Assembly (NCBI GenBank): GCA_005880985.1
Contig: VBIQ01000007.1
Span: forward strand, 350,949 to 414,948
DNA: 64,000 bases
Source of the DNA: Chloroflexota bacterium
Lineage (GTDB): Bacteria; Chloroflexota; Dormibacteria; Aeolococcales; Aeolococcaceae
Direction: 5' to 3'
This document shows positions 25,252 to 33,601 of this stretch, in pieces (the stretch's first letter is position 1; the number at the start of each line of letters is the position of its first letter). Below the pieces are notes generated by a model that saw only the letters and a list, made by a program, of their open reading frames with translations, ran no database searches and was not told the origin of the DNA. The translations under genes were made by a program, and so were the position numbers.

Positions 25252-26340
25252 GTGCCCACGACCGCAGACTTCCAGGCGCTCGGCCTGTACGACGCGACAT
25301 CCCCGCAGGCCGCCGAGCGCTTGGAGCTGCTCGAGTACCTGGTCGGGCTGGGCGCGACCGTCGAGGACCTGGATGCCTATCGCGACGAGCTGGCGGGGCT
25401 CGCCTCGGTGGTGGCGCTGCGCGGGGGCCGCGCGCTGACCCTGAGCGAGGTGGCCGCACGCTCGGGCATGGCGGAGGCCAAGCTCCGCCAGCTGAGCCGC
25501 GCCGCCGGCTTCCCCGAGCCCGGCCGCAAGGACCGCGTTTTCGCGGAGCAGTTCGTCGACCTCGCGGTCACCGTCGCCGCTGCCGAGTCGCTCTTCGGTG
25601 AGGATGCCGTGCTCCAGCTCGTCCGGGTGATGGGGTCGGCGATGGCTCGCATCGCCGATGCCATCGTCTCCGCCTTCCTCGTCAACATCGAGCCGGGCGC
25701 GCACGGTGATCCGCTGGCGGTGGCTCGAGCCAACGCGGACGCGGTCTCCCTGCTGCCGGGCGTCGCCCCCGCCCTCGAGGTCCTTCTGCGTCAGCACCTG
25801 ATCGGCGCGCGCCGCACCAGCCTGGCCGACATCGGCGCTTCTGGGTATGAGACGCAGCGGCTCTGCGTCGGTTTCGTCGATCTTGTCGGCTCGACCGCGC
25901 TGGCGCAGCGACTCTCGACGCGGGAGCTCGGGGCGGTGCTGACCAGCTTCGAGAACGCGGCATCGGATGCGGTGCGGTCAGGCGGTGGCAGGGTGGTGAA
26001 GCTGATCGGTGACGAGGTCCTCTACACCGCGACCGACGAGGCATCCGCGTGCGCCATCGCCTTCGACCTGATCGCCGCCTTCAGCAACCATCCCAGCGTG
26101 CCGCCGGTGCGCGCCGGACTCGCTGCCGGCGAGGTGATGCTCCGCGACGGCGACGTCTTCGGACCGGTCGTCAACCTCGGTGCCCGGGCGGTGAGGGTGG
26201 CGGCGCCGAACGAGGTGGTGGCGACCAGGTCGGTGGCGGCAGCCGCGGACGTGGTGGCGGAGCCGATCGGCTCGGCGATGCTCAAGGGCTTCGACGCCGG
26301 GGTGGCGCTCTGCCGGCTGCGGCCGCCGCTTCGGGGGTAG
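25252..26340 (+). CDS. Class III adenylate/guanylate cyclase with N-terminal helical regulatory domain
   Basis: A 362-residue soluble cyclase. Residues 61-100 form an HTH-like segment (LTLSEVAARSGMAEAKLRQL, then GRKDRVFAEQF), and the following helices resemble the autoinhibitory N-terminus of mycobacterial Rv1264-type cyclases. The catalytic domain begins near 203: GFVDLVGST with metal Asp210, KLIGDE with Lys250 and Asp254, and VVNLGARAVRVA for the transition-state Asn/Arg pair. Key residues look intact, so cAMP synthesis is expected. The GTG at 25252 has a -10-like TATGCT six bases upstream. Confidence 0.87.
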   Translation: MPTTADFQALGLYDATSPQAAERLELLEYLVGLGATVEDLDAYRDELAGLASVVALRGGRALTLSEVAARSGMAEAKLRQLSRAAGFPEPGRKDRVFAEQFVDLAVTVAAAESLFGEDAVLQLVRVMGSAMARIADAIVSAFLVNIEPGAHGDPLAVARANADAVSLLPGVAPALEVLLRQHLIGARRTSLADIGASGYETQRLCVGFVDLVGSTALAQRLSTRELGAVLTSFENAASDAVRSGGGRVVKLIGDEVLYTATDEASACAIAFDLIAAFSNHPSVPPVRAGLAAGEVMLRDGDVFGPVVNLGARAVRVAAPNEVVATRSVAAAADVVAEPIGSAMLKGFDAGVALCRLRPPLRG

Positions 26341-26384
26341 CCCGCGAACCCGGCCAAGGCCAAGGGGCGCGATGTCCGGCTTTT

Positions 26385-26397
26385 TCGATAAAATCGA
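26385..26397. promoter_or_regulatory. Inverted repeat in AT-rich promoter region
   Basis: TCGAT-AAA-ATCGA, a perfect 13-bp inverted repeat overlapping GATAAAAT, a strong -10-like sequence. It precedes the DUF4395 gene by about 75 bases and follows the cyclase stop. Confidence 0.4.
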
Positions 26398-26471
26398 TCC
26401 ACAAAGTCAACAATGGGTCCCTTGGGCTGGTGCTCACGGGACCGTGCCGCTCGGCTTCGGAGGGAGCCGCA

Positions 26472-26987
26472 TTGAACGTCCGCCGGTTGTTCTCGTTCCC
26501 CAATCCCGTCAACGAGGTGTCCGCACGGCTCGTCGCCGGCGGCGTCGTCCTGCTCGCCGGGCTTGCGCTGGGGCTCCACCAGCGCTGGCTGATCGTGCCG
26601 CTGGCGTACGGCTTCCTGGCCCGGGTGCTCACCGGGCCGACCCTCAGCCCCCTCGGCCAGCTGGTCACGCGGGTGGTGGCTCCCAGGCTTCCGGTGGCGC
26701 CGCGGCGGGTGGCCGGGCCGCCCAAGCGGTTCGCCCAGGCGATCGGCTCGCTGTTCTCTCTCGCCGCCCTCGGACTCGCGTTCGCGGGCGCGACGACCGC
26801 GGCGTGGGCGGTGCTCGGCATGCTCATCGTCGCCGCCTCGCTGGAGTCCTTCGTGGGCTTCTGCGTCGGCTGCCGCATCTTCGCCGCGCTGATGCGCGCC
26901 GGGCTCGTCCCGGCCAGGGTGTGCGAGGAGTGCGCCGACATCACCGGGCGCGCGGCAGCCACGGGCCGCGCTGCCACGCCGGCCTGA
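26472..26987 (+). CDS. DUF4395 membrane protein
   Basis: A 171-residue protein with about four membrane helices. It has FPNPVNEVSARLVAG at the start and the family-defining FVGFCVGCRIFAALMRAG near residue 135, with further CEEC at the C-terminus. DUF4395 proteins are often linked to thioredoxin or sulfur genes; none is next to it here. The start is a TTG at 26472 with GGAGGGAG seven bases upstream, which decides it over longer frames. Confidence 0.85.
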   Translation: MNVRRLFSFPNPVNEVSARLVAGGVVLLAGLALGLHQRWLIVPLAYGFLARVLTGPTLSPLGQLVTRVVAPRLPVAPRRVAGPPKRFAQAIGSLFSLAALGLAFAGATTAAWAVLGMLIVAASLESFVGFCVGCRIFAALMRAGLVPARVCEECADITGRAAATGRAATPA

Positions 26988-27012
26988 TCCCCGCGCAGCC
27001 GCAGTGAGCTGA

Positions 27013-27040
27013 GGAGCTGCCGGACCGCTCCGGCAGCTCC
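27013..27040. terminator. 12-bp perfect hairpin between convergent genes
   Basis: GGAGCTGCCGGA-CCGC-TCCGGCAGCTCC between the DUF4395 and VOC genes, which converge. It would work in both directions, though there is no U-tract. Confidence 0.6.
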
Positions 27041-27077
27041 CTCGCGAGGAGGGTGACGACGCGCCGTCAGCGGCGGG

Positions 27078-27428
27078 TCACATCCCCTTGACGAGGCCGA
27101 CCATGTTGCCCTCGGGATCGGCGAAGAGGGCGATGGTCGGTCCACCGGGGACGTCCATCGGCCCCATCACCGCTTTACCTCCCAGCTTTTCAGCCTTGTC
27201 GAGGTAGGCCTTGGGATCGTCGACCTCGACATAAAACGTGACATGACCGGCTCCGTCGGGAGACGGGCCGATGCCCCCGGCGATGGCGCCGTTGCCACCG
27301 GTGTCAACCATGCCGTAGTTCATCGGGTTGTTCGCATCGATCTTCCAATCGAACAGCTGGCCGAAGAACTGCTGGAGCCGCTTGCCGTCCTTGCCGACGA
27401 CCTCGAAGTGGATGACCGGATTACCCAT
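27078..27428 (-). CDS. VOC-family (glyoxalase-like) protein
   Basis: A 116-residue single VOC module: NPVIHFEVVGKDGKRLQQFFGQLFDWK, then HVTFYVEVDDPKAYL and the closing FADPEGNMVGLV. This is the short type found in Actinobacteria that probably dimerises to form one metal site. Codon use (Lys-rich, AAG) is a little less GC-extreme than neighbours. Substrate unknown. Confidence 0.88.
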   Translation of the reverse strand: MGNPVIHFEVVGKDGKRLQQFFGQLFDWKIDANNPMNYGMVDTGGNGAIAGGIGPSPDGAGHVTFYVEVDDPKAYLDKAEKLGGKAVMGPMDVPGGPTIALFADPEGNMVGLVKGM

Positions 27429-27507
27429 GTGCCCCGTCCTCCTGGTGGTCTGGTCTGCAAAAGGCTATCGCACACAACCTGTACGACGCCGAGTTACTGG
27501 ACGAGCG

Positions 27508-27770
27508 CTACGGGGTCCGTCCGAGCAACCCGGCCAGGCGCTCGTACGCCGGCGCCGTCTGCGCCGCCGCGACGGCGTCGGCGAAGGGGTCGCCGGTGTC
27601 GTTGCGCAGCTCCGGCCGCAGCAGCGACGCGGCAACCGCGTTGCACGCCTCGGCGAGCTCGGGATCGAGATGCCCGAGCTGATCGGTGGACCCCTAGGAG
27701 CCGGGCTTCTCGATCGCGTCGCCGGCGGGCGAGACGACGTCCCAATCGGCTCTACAGATCGGCGCATCCG
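27508..27770 (-). pseudogene. ORF remnant with internal stop and no start
   Basis: The reverse frame ending at TAG 27508 reads like real protein (PELAEACNAVAASLLRP, then DPFADAVAAAQTAPAYERL and AGLLGRTP) but has no ATG/GTG/TTG after an in-frame TAG at 27694-27696. Upstream of that stop the same frame continues with coding-like sequence (DWDVVSPAGDAIEKPGS). It looks like the 3' end of a decayed gene. Family not identified. Confidence 0.4.
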
Positions 27771-28345
27771 CTGATGACCGTCGCGTTGGCGGTGGCGTAG
27801 ACGATGACGATGCGTCCCGATCCGGCATCCACGGCGCGAACCGAGGTGTCGACGGTGATCACCCCCGCCGGGCTGGCAGTGGGAACCGCCAGAACCGTCA
27901 GGTGGTTCGAGCTGCCGGCCGCAGCACAGGAGCCGAGGTGATCGTGGATCGCGTGGGTCGATCCCGGCCTCAGGCCGGTGACCACGAGATGGTAGTGCGC
28001 GGTGCCGCCGGACAGGGTCACGCTCACGCTTCCCCCCGCGCCCCCGGCGCTTGACGGCCGGATCGCGAAGACGGCGGTCATCGGGACCATCGCCGCGGGC
28101 GGCGGCGCATGCACGGGCGTGACCATCTGCACCACTGGTGGAGCCGTCGGTGCCGGCGGAGGCGAAGGAGTCGGTGGCGGCGCCTGCGGGCTCGGTGTCG
28201 GCACGGTCATCGCGCCGGTGGAGGGTGCCAGGGGCGACGCGGCCGGGCCGCTGACGGGGAGGCTGGCCGCTCCGCAGGCCACCGCCAGGAGGCCCAGTGA
28301 CGTGATCGAACGCGCGACGACGCGGCCGCAGAGACCTCTCTTCAT
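27752..28345 (-). CDS. Lipoprotein with CHRD-like domain
   Basis: A 197-residue exported protein. The signal sequence ends in LLAVAC (lipobox), followed by a long Pro/Ala/Thr linker. The C-terminal part (HYHLVVTGLRPGSTHAIHDH then LGSCAAAGSSNHLTVL) is like the CHRD domain, an immunoglobulin-like, His-rich module. Extracytoplasmic, membrane-anchored. Function unknown. A TAACAC box five bases before the ATG may indicate a near-leaderless transcript. Confidence 0.75.
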   Translation of the reverse strand: MKRGLCGRVVARSITSLGLLAVACGAASLPVSGPAASPLAPSTGAMTVPTPSPQAPPPTPSPPPAPTAPPVVQMVTPVHAPPPAAMVPMTAVFAIRPSSAGGAGGSVSVTLSGGTAHYHLVVTGLRPGSTHAIHDHLGSCAAAGSSNHLTVLAVPTASPAGVITVDTSVRAVDAGSGRIVIVYATANATVISGCADL

Positions 28346-28366
28346 GCCACGTGTTACGCGCCAGAG

Positions 28367-28963
28367 TTACGAGGCGGACACACGTGCGCGGCGCACGGTC
28401 ATGACGGCACCGATGAGCGCCGCGCCCGAGACGCCGGCGAGCAGGTACTCCACCGCGACACCGCTCTCGAACGCGTCGCCGCGCAGCTGCCACGGCACGG
28501 TGTCGCCGTTGACCACCGCCAGGCTCACGGCGAAGGTGAGACTCGTCGCGGCTGCGATGGCCAGCGCGGCGGCTACGAGCCGCAGACCACCCTTGGCAAC
28601 GACGAAGAGGGCGAACGCGGCGGCGGCGAAGACCGCGGCCAGGGCGACGTCGAGGGCGATCACCGAGAGCGCGAAGACGGTCGGCGCTCGCAGCACCACA
28701 TGGGCGAGAAGGTCGTTGACGACGCCGGGTCTGCCCTGGCCGATCGAACTCTCGATGAAGGTGGGGAACTGGCCGGCGAAGTCAGAGGTGATCTTGTGGC
28801 TTGCCGAGAGGGTCCACTCCCAGGCGAGGACCGCTGACATCGCGGCCAGACCCGCGTGCGCCGCCGACAGCCGACCGCGAGCGATCTGCATCGACCGGTG
28901 GCGCACGGAGGTGCTGCGCATGGGCGCCGCCGGCCTGACGGCAACATCACTGCTCACCGCCAC
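28367..28963 (-). CDS. DoxX-like membrane protein
   Basis: A 198-residue protein with about four helices. The first helix reads AVLAWEWTLSASHKI, followed by FAGQFPTFI, similar to DoxX/thiosulfate dehydrogenase-like membrane subunits (W-E-W, then a conserved G/F-P loop). A redox role is known for some relatives but not for this subtype. The start is a GTG at 28963; an internal ATG (MRSTS) is possible. It lies 21 bases upstream of the CHRD lipoprotein on the same strand, possibly an operon. Confidence 0.65.
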   Translation of the reverse strand: MAVSSDVAVRPAAPMRSTSVRHRSMQIARGRLSAAHAGLAAMSAVLAWEWTLSASHKITSDFAGQFPTFIESSIGQGRPGVVNDLLAHVVLRAPTVFALSVIALDVALAAVFAAAAFALFVVAKGGLRLVAAALAIAAATSLTFAVSLAVVNGDTVPWQLRGDAFESGVAVEYLLAGVSGAALIGAVMTVRRARVSAS

Positions 28964-29000
28964 TGATACCGCGTCGAGTTACCCGCAACCGGGCCGCGAG

Positions 29001-29594
29001 TCAGCGCGGGCGGCTCACCCCGTCCCCCGATACCGGTCTGATGCCCGGCGATTCGTTCTCCGCCTCACGCCGGATCAGGCGGAGCAGGTCTCGCCGGATC
29101 AGACCGCTGAACGGCCCGACCAGAGTCCAGTACACCCGGAAGCGCCACAACGCTGCGGCGTCAACGCAGTCGATCCGCGTCTCGGTGCGCAGACGACACC
29201 CGCCGCTGCTGGAATCGATGCGGAAGTTCCACGCGGCGCGCGCATGACCCGGCTCGGCAAAGCCTTCGAACCCTTCCGCCCGAATGTGCACGATCCCGCC
29301 CCCGGGACGCCAGAAACGACCCACCAATCCGAGGACGATCTCCTCGCCAGGAGCATCGGCCAGGATCACGAAGCCGCTGGAGAGGAGATCCTCGAGCGTG
29401 GCCCGCCGCGATGGTCGCAGACCCCCGTTGAGCACGGATGGCAGACGGCGCAACAACAGCAACCCCGCGGTGAAAGGCGACCGGGCAAGGTCGAGGTCGC
29501 GGACGCAGCCGTCGACACGTTGTGGCGACGCCGCCACCCAGGTCTCGTGACGCTCGACCACGTCGTAGCGGGGCAACCACTGGTCGATCAGCAT
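29001..29594 (-). CDS. SRPBCC-type hypothetical protein
   Basis: A 197-residue protein beginning MLIDQWLPRYDVVERHETWV, with FVILADAPGEEIVLGLVGRFW and RTETRIDCVDAAALWRFRVYW, the strand order of a START/SRPBCC-fold ligand-binding protein. It is the last gene of an operon after a GbsR regulator and another SRPBCC-like gene. A hydrophobic ligand is likely; identity unknown. Confidence 0.65.
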   Translation of the reverse strand: MLIDQWLPRYDVVERHETWVAASPQRVDGCVRDLDLARSPFTAGLLLLRRLPSVLNGGLRPSRRATLEDLLSSGFVILADAPGEEIVLGLVGRFWRPGGGIVHIRAEGFEGFAEPGHARAAWNFRIDSSSGGCRLRTETRIDCVDAAALWRFRVYWTLVGPFSGLIRRDLLRLIRREAENESPGIRPVSGDGVSRPR

Positions 29595-29626
29595 TGCCCG
29601 AGCCGCGAGACCAGGGACGACGGTGC

Positions 29627-30175
29627 TCAGCCGGAGCCCTCCACCGCGATCCTGACCAGGGTCTTGCGCACCGAGTCGGGCACGAACACCTCGCCGCGGC
29701 TCATGCCACTGACCCCGGCGTCCAGGGCGCCGAAGAAGGCGCGCAGCGCCACGATCCGCTCCCTGGCGACGGCATCGTCCACCGGTGGCTCGGCATCGAC
29801 ACCGGTCGCCGCCTCAACCCCCAGGGCCTGCAGCGTTTCATCGGCGGTCGCCAGCACCTGGCGCAGATTCCACCGGAAGCGACGCTCCATCACCTCCTGC
29901 ATCACCCGCCAGAAATCGCTGGCCGACTCGTAGTGGTCCTTGCGCGATCCTGAGATTCGAACCTGCTTCACCAGCTGCCATTCCAGCAGCCCACGGATCT
30001 GCACCGACACGTTGCTCTTGCTCTGCTGCAGCTGCTCGGTGATCTCGTCGAGCGACAGCGGTCGCGGTTGCAGGTAGAGCAGCCCGAAGATGCGGCCCTG
30101 CAGCTGGGTGAGGATTCCGGAGGTGGCCGCCGCGGTGCCCATCCCGTCGACAAAGATCCCGGTGATGCGGTCCAC
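29627..30175 (-). CDS. GbsR/MarR-family transcriptional regulator
   Basis: A 182-residue winged-helix regulator of the GbsR type: ILTQLQGRIFGLLYLQP, PLSLDEITEQLQQSKSNVSVQIRGL as the HTH, and RISGSRKDHYESASDFW as the wing. Bacillus GbsR senses choline; other members sense different ligands. It lies between two SRPBCC-like genes with short spacing (19 and 32 bases). The palindrome at 30674, next to the operon's -10, is its probable operator. Confidence 0.88.
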   Translation of the reverse strand: MDRITGIFVDGMGTAAATSGILTQLQGRIFGLLYLQPRPLSLDEITEQLQQSKSNVSVQIRGLLEWQLVKQVRISGSRKDHYESASDFWRVMQEVMERRFRWNLRQVLATADETLQALGVEAATGVDAEPPVDDAVARERIVALRAFFGALDAGVSGMSRGEVFVPDSVRKTLVRIAVEGSG

Positions 30176-30194
30176 GGTTGTCAGGTGCCTCCGT

Positions 30195-30632
30195 TCACCG
30201 CGTCACCGCCCGCTCGAGGAGATAGGGCGCGACCCTCCGGTGCAGGCGGCTGATCACCGCCCAGGTCGCCTTGCCAAGCCACCCGCGACGCTGGGCAAAG
30301 GTCGAGAGCACGAGCGCGGGCGGGTCGTTCCTCGAATCCACGAGCAGCGCCAATTGCACGGTCACGCTCCTGCCCGGCGCCTTCAGCAGAATGGCGTCTG
30401 CCGCCTTCTCCCCTATCCCCAGTCCCAGCACGTGCTGGCACGAGCTTCGCGGGCCCGCCCTCAGCCCGGCGAGCGACCACGCCGCCCGCCAGAGCACCTC
30501 CGCCGGCCGGGGCAGGCTCTCCAGCGCAGCGCGAGCCCACTCCTCAGCCGACCGCTGCACCGGTCGCGAGGCGCGAGCCCGGTAGGCATCCCAGTAGTCG
30601 ATGCGCTCGAGGTCCTGCAGGGCCAGAGCCAT
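30195..30632 (-). CDS. SRPBCC/DUF2867-like hypothetical protein
   Basis: About 145 residues from ATG 30632 (MALALQDLERIDYWDAY). Later segments (SVTVQLALLVDSRNDPP, LSTFAQRRGWLGKATWAVI) fit a ligand-binding SRPBCC-like fold. A longer form from ATG 30674 is less likely because that codon lies inside the operator palindrome right after the -10 box. First gene of the GbsR operon. Confidence 0.6.
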   Translation of the reverse strand: MALALQDLERIDYWDAYRARASRPVQRSAEEWARAALESLPRPAEVLWRAAWSLAGLRAGPRSSCQHVLGLGIGEKAADAILLKAPGRSVTVQLALLVDSRNDPPALVLSTFAQRRGWLGKATWAVISRLHRRVAPYLLERAVTR

Positions 30633-30673
30633 CGCCGGCACCGGGCATGGGGCTGCGGAGAGATGGCTGAACA

Positions 30674-30697
30674 TTCTGAATTTTCAGAAACATAATA
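30674..30697 (-). promoter_or_regulatory. TATTAT -10 box with overlapping TTCTGAA palindrome operator
   Basis: On the minus strand TATTAT (30697-30692) is followed directly by TTCTGAA-AA-TTCAGAA (30689-30674), a perfect inverted repeat with two central bases. A repressor bound there would cover the transcription start. The GbsR product of this operon is the natural candidate. Confidence 0.65.
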
Positions 30698-30818
30698 CGC
30701 CCGAACCTGCCCGGCGGAGTGGCGGTTCGCCTCTGATTCACGTCTGAGGCAGTCGATGCAAGTGCTTCTATTACATCGTCCGACCCGTCAAATGCGTCAA
30801 CTCTGCTAACCAAAAGGC

Positions 30819-30872
30819 TTGTCCCTTGCCATAGGATTCTATGATCACGGGCATGGAGGTTTTTCCACGCCC
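30819..30872 (+). promoter_or_regulatory. Promoter and 5' stem-loop of secreted protein gene
   Basis: TTGTCC and TATGAT (30840-30845, 15-base spacing) form a weak -35/strong -10. At the predicted RNA 5' end is GGGC-A-TGGA-6-TCCA-C-GCCC (30849-30872), an 8-bp stem with one mismatch, which could stabilise the mRNA. Confidence 0.45.
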
Positions 30873-30912
30873 GACCCTGTCATGACGGGCGAACGGAGCA
30901 GGGAGGAGAGCA

Positions 30913-31509
30913 ATGAGACGTCGTCGGCTCGGTTTGGTGGCGGCGACCGCGGTCGCGCTGGCGGCTGGTGCATCGTGGGGTGTCCCGGGCGTCGTCGGCC
31001 ATGCAGCCCAGGAAGGAGCGTCGTGCACGCTCGCTGGAACTGCCAACCTCAATCCCGGTTTGAGCACGACCTCGCAGAGCTTCCAGTACGCGTTCTCGGG
31101 GACCATGAGTGGTTGTCACTCGACGGACAGCACCCTGACCTCGGGCACCGTCTTCGCTGGCAGCCCAACCGGGACCATCACCGGCTCTGGGCCGTTCCCG
31201 AGCGGCACCGGCAGCTGCGGCTCGAGCACCACCAGTGGGGTTGCCGTCGTCCAATGGAACAACGGCAAGGCGACGGTCGTCAGCTATTCCACCAACGGCG
31301 CCGGCGCGGGGGTCTCGCTGCAGGGCACCGTCATCGCCAGCACCGTTGTGAACGGAGTCACCTACACCACCACCGAGTTCGCAGCCGGTGAGCAGACCGC
31401 CGCCCCGCTGGTCTTCAGCGTACCGGTGGGAAGCAATCAGAACTGCGCCACCGTGCCGGCGACGACAGCCAACATCAATGGTCAGACCGCGCTGGGGAGC
31501 GCCCAATAG
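30913..31509 (+). CDS. Secreted hypothetical protein
   Basis: A 198-residue protein with a Sec signal peptide (MRRRRLGLVAATAVALAAGA, cleavage near GHAAQ). The mature part is Thr/Ser/Gly-rich and beta-like, with four Cys (SCTLAGTANLNPGLS, SGCHSTDS, GSCGSS, QNCATV) that could form two disulfides. No catalytic motif is seen. A very good GGGAGGAGAG ribosome site, a 5' hairpin and a strong terminator suggest high expression of a single-gene transcript. Possibly a surface or matrix protein. Confidence 0.75.
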   Translation: MRRRRLGLVAATAVALAAGASWGVPGVVGHAAQEGASCTLAGTANLNPGLSTTSQSFQYAFSGTMSGCHSTDSTLTSGTVFAGSPTGTITGSGPFPSGTGSCGSSTTSGVAVVQWNNGKATVVSYSTNGAGAGVSLQGTVIASTVVNGVTYTTTEFAAGEQTAAPLVFSVPVGSNQNCATVPATTANINGQTALGSAQ

Positions 31510-31527
31510 AAGGAGCGGGGGACCTCG

Positions 31528-31559
31528 AAGGGCGGGGCCTCGCCCCGCCCTTTTCTTTT
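31528..31559 (+). terminator. Rho-independent terminator
   Basis: AA-GGGCGGGGC-CTC-GCCCCGCCC-TTTTCTTTT right after the secreted protein gene: 9-11 bp GC stem, 3-base loop, T-rich tail. The clearest intrinsic terminator in the window. Confidence 0.92.
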
Positions 31560-31613
31560 GCCCGCGCTGCTGGGCCCGGCATGGCAGCCCGGCGCTTGCG
31601 CCATCATGCGGAG

Positions 31614-32351
31614 GTGGACATCCTCGACGACGTCCGCACCTATTGGGAGGCCGACGCCGCCGGCTATGACGCGGTCCCCAGCCACCATCCCGCCGACCCC
31701 GGCGTGCGAGCGGCCTGGGCCGCAGCGCTGGCGCGGCACCTGCCGCCTCCGCCTGCACGGGTCCTGGACTGCGGTGCCGGCACCGGCTTTCTGACACTCA
31801 TCGCTGCCCGGTTGGGCCACCGGGTGGTGTCGCTCGACCTGTCGGAAAGCATGCTGGCGCGCCTTCGCGCCAAGGCTGCCGTGGAGGACCTCGCCGTTGA
31901 GGTCGTTGTCGGAGCCGCCGATCAGCCACCGGCCGGCCCGTTCGACGCGGTCATCGAGCGCCACCTGCTGTGGACGCTTCCCGATCCCGTTCACGCGCTG
32001 CGCGCGTGGCGTTCGGTGACGCCGCACGGCCGGCTGCTGAGCGTCGAGGGGATATGGGGCTCAGCCGATCCCGCCGAGAAGGTCCGTGGCTGGGCGCGCA
32101 CGCGAACCGCTCGCCTGCTCGGTCGACATCACGACCACCACGCTCCATATCCGGCGCACGTGCTGGCTCAGGCGCCTCTGGCCAACCGGACAACGCCCGC
32201 GAGCGTGGTCCTCGCCATCGAGGAGGCCGGATGGCGCGGCCCGCTGATGGAACGGCTCAGCGACGTCGAGTGGGCGATCAGGCTGACGCTGCCTGCCCTG
32301 CTCCGAGCGCTCGGCGTACCACCCGTGTTCCTCGTGGTCGCCTCAGCCTGA
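31614..32351 (+). CDS. Class I SAM-dependent methyltransferase
   Basis: About 245 residues. Motif I is VLDCGAGTGFLTLIAARLG, motif II VVSLDLSESMLARL, and the post-II region DAVIERHLLWTLPDP fits UbiE/Methyltransf_11-type enzymes. Substrate unknown. The GTG at 31614 is preferred; a CATCAT hexamer six bases upstream matches the leaderless pattern seen elsewhere. The upstream in-frame ATG at 31581 lies closer to the previous terminator. Confidence 0.88.
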   Translation: MDILDDVRTYWEADAAGYDAVPSHHPADPGVRAAWAAALARHLPPPPARVLDCGAGTGFLTLIAARLGHRVVSLDLSESMLARLRAKAAVEDLAVEVVVGAADQPPAGPFDAVIERHLLWTLPDPVHALRAWRSVTPHGRLLSVEGIWGSADPAEKVRGWARTRTARLLGRHHDHHAPYPAHVLAQAPLANRTTPASVVLAIEEAGWRGPLMERLSDVEWAIRLTLPALLRALGVPPVFLVVASA

Positions 32352-32379
32352 CCGACCTCGCCTTCTCACTCGGCGGGCG

Positions 32380-32781
32380 TCAGCCTCCGGCCGCCTCGGG
32401 AAGCGGGACCGAGTGCAGCAGCGCGATCTTCCACTCGCCGCCCTCGCGCCGCAGGGTCATCGAGGTGGGAGCCGTGATCCGTTGCTCCTCGCCCTTCATG
32501 CGATACGTCTGATCGATGACGCAGGTGACCACGCCGGTGTCTCCCCACTCCCGCGCGTGAACGTCGCTCACCCGGGTGTGGACCTGGTCGATCATCGCCT
32601 TGACCTGGCCGAAGTATGCCTCCACGGCGCCGCGCCCCCTCATCCAGCCCCGGCTGATCTCATCGACTTCCTGGGCGTCTTCGGTCATGAGGGCTGTTAT
32701 CGCGTCGACGTCCAGCGCGTCCACCATCTCGAAGACTCGCTGCGGCATCTGATCGAGCGGAGTCGCCGTCTGCTGAGCCAT
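32380..32781 (-). CDS. NTF2/SnoaL-like protein
   Basis: A 133-residue cone-fold protein: VFEMVDALDVDAITALMTEDAQEVDEISRGWMRGRGAVEAYF is the usual N-terminal helix-helix-strand of SnoaL/DUF4440 proteins, ending with MTLRREGGEWKIALLHS. Such proteins bind small hydrophobic ligands or act as isomerases. A GAGAGGTGG ribosome site and TACCCT box precede the ATG at 32781. Confidence 0.82.
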   Translation of the reverse strand: MAQQTATPLDQMPQRVFEMVDALDVDAITALMTEDAQEVDEISRGWMRGRGAVEAYFGQVKAMIDQVHTRVSDVHAREWGDTGVVTCVIDQTYRMKGEEQRITAPTSMTLRREGGEWKIALLHSVPLPEAAGG

Positions 32782-33019
32782 GTCCCACCTCTCTGGTCCG
32801 GTCTGCGTGGGCAGGGTACACAGCCGCGCCCGGCCAGACAAGCGGCCCCCACGGCGCCCTCTCAATAGGGATGTCGTGGACGGCCAGGCCGCCAGGGTCG
32901 GACGCGCGCCGCGTTGACGGGAGCTGTATCGTGCGGTGGGGCGGAACCGTGAGGGCGGCGGGACGACGCTGGCAGTTGCGGCACGGCGCTCATCAGCGGC
33001 GGCGAGAGGAGGAGACGAC

Positions 33020-33466
33020 ATGGCGGCGATCAGGGAGAGCATCGAGATCGAGCGGCGTCCCGAAGACGTCTTCGCGTACCTGGACGCCCTCGCGCGCCAC
33101 GGCGAGTGGCAGCAGTCGATCGTCAGTGTGCAGGTGGCCGGCGACACCCCCACCAAGGTGGGAACCCGGGCGACCGAGACGCGCAGGGTCGGCGGCCGCC
33201 AGCAGGCCGTCACGTACGAGATCACCGAGCACAATCCCCCGAGAAGCTTCGCCTTCCGGGGCATCGACGGACCGATCCGCCCGGTCGGGAGGGGCACGGT
33301 CGAACCGCTCGGCGACGGCTCGCGTTCGCGGCTGACCCTCGAGCTCGACTTCGAAGGGCACGGCATCGGCAAGCTGCTGCGCCCCATGGTGGTCCGCCAG
33401 GCGCGAAAGCAGGTGCCCCAGGACCACCAGCGCCTCAAGCAACGCCTCGAGAGCGGCGCGGCCTGA
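33020..33466 (+). CDS. SRPBCC-family (polyketide cyclase-like) protein
   Basis: A 148-residue START-fold protein: IRESIEIERRPEDVFAYLDAL, then FRGIDGPIRPVGRGTVEPLGDG and LTLELDFEGHGIGKLL, the usual pattern of actinobacterial polyketide_cyc2 proteins. ATG 33020 has a strong GAGGAGG site, deciding the start over an upstream in-frame codon. Ligand unknown. Confidence 0.85.
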   Translation: MAAIRESIEIERRPEDVFAYLDALARHGEWQQSIVSVQVAGDTPTKVGTRATETRRVGGRQQAVTYEITEHNPPRSFAFRGIDGPIRPVGRGTVEPLGDGSRSRLTLELDFEGHGIGKLLRPMVVRQARKQVPQDHQRLKQRLESGAA

Positions 33467-33601
33467 CCGAGCCGGCGTTCCGAACAGTCTCCCAGCACTC
33501 TCCGAGCAAGCTCACAGGGCACTACCAGTCGCGGGCTGCACCGTGGGTCACATGGGCGGCACCGAACCACGCGACTAGGGATTCCCCAACGACCGCAGAC
33601 G

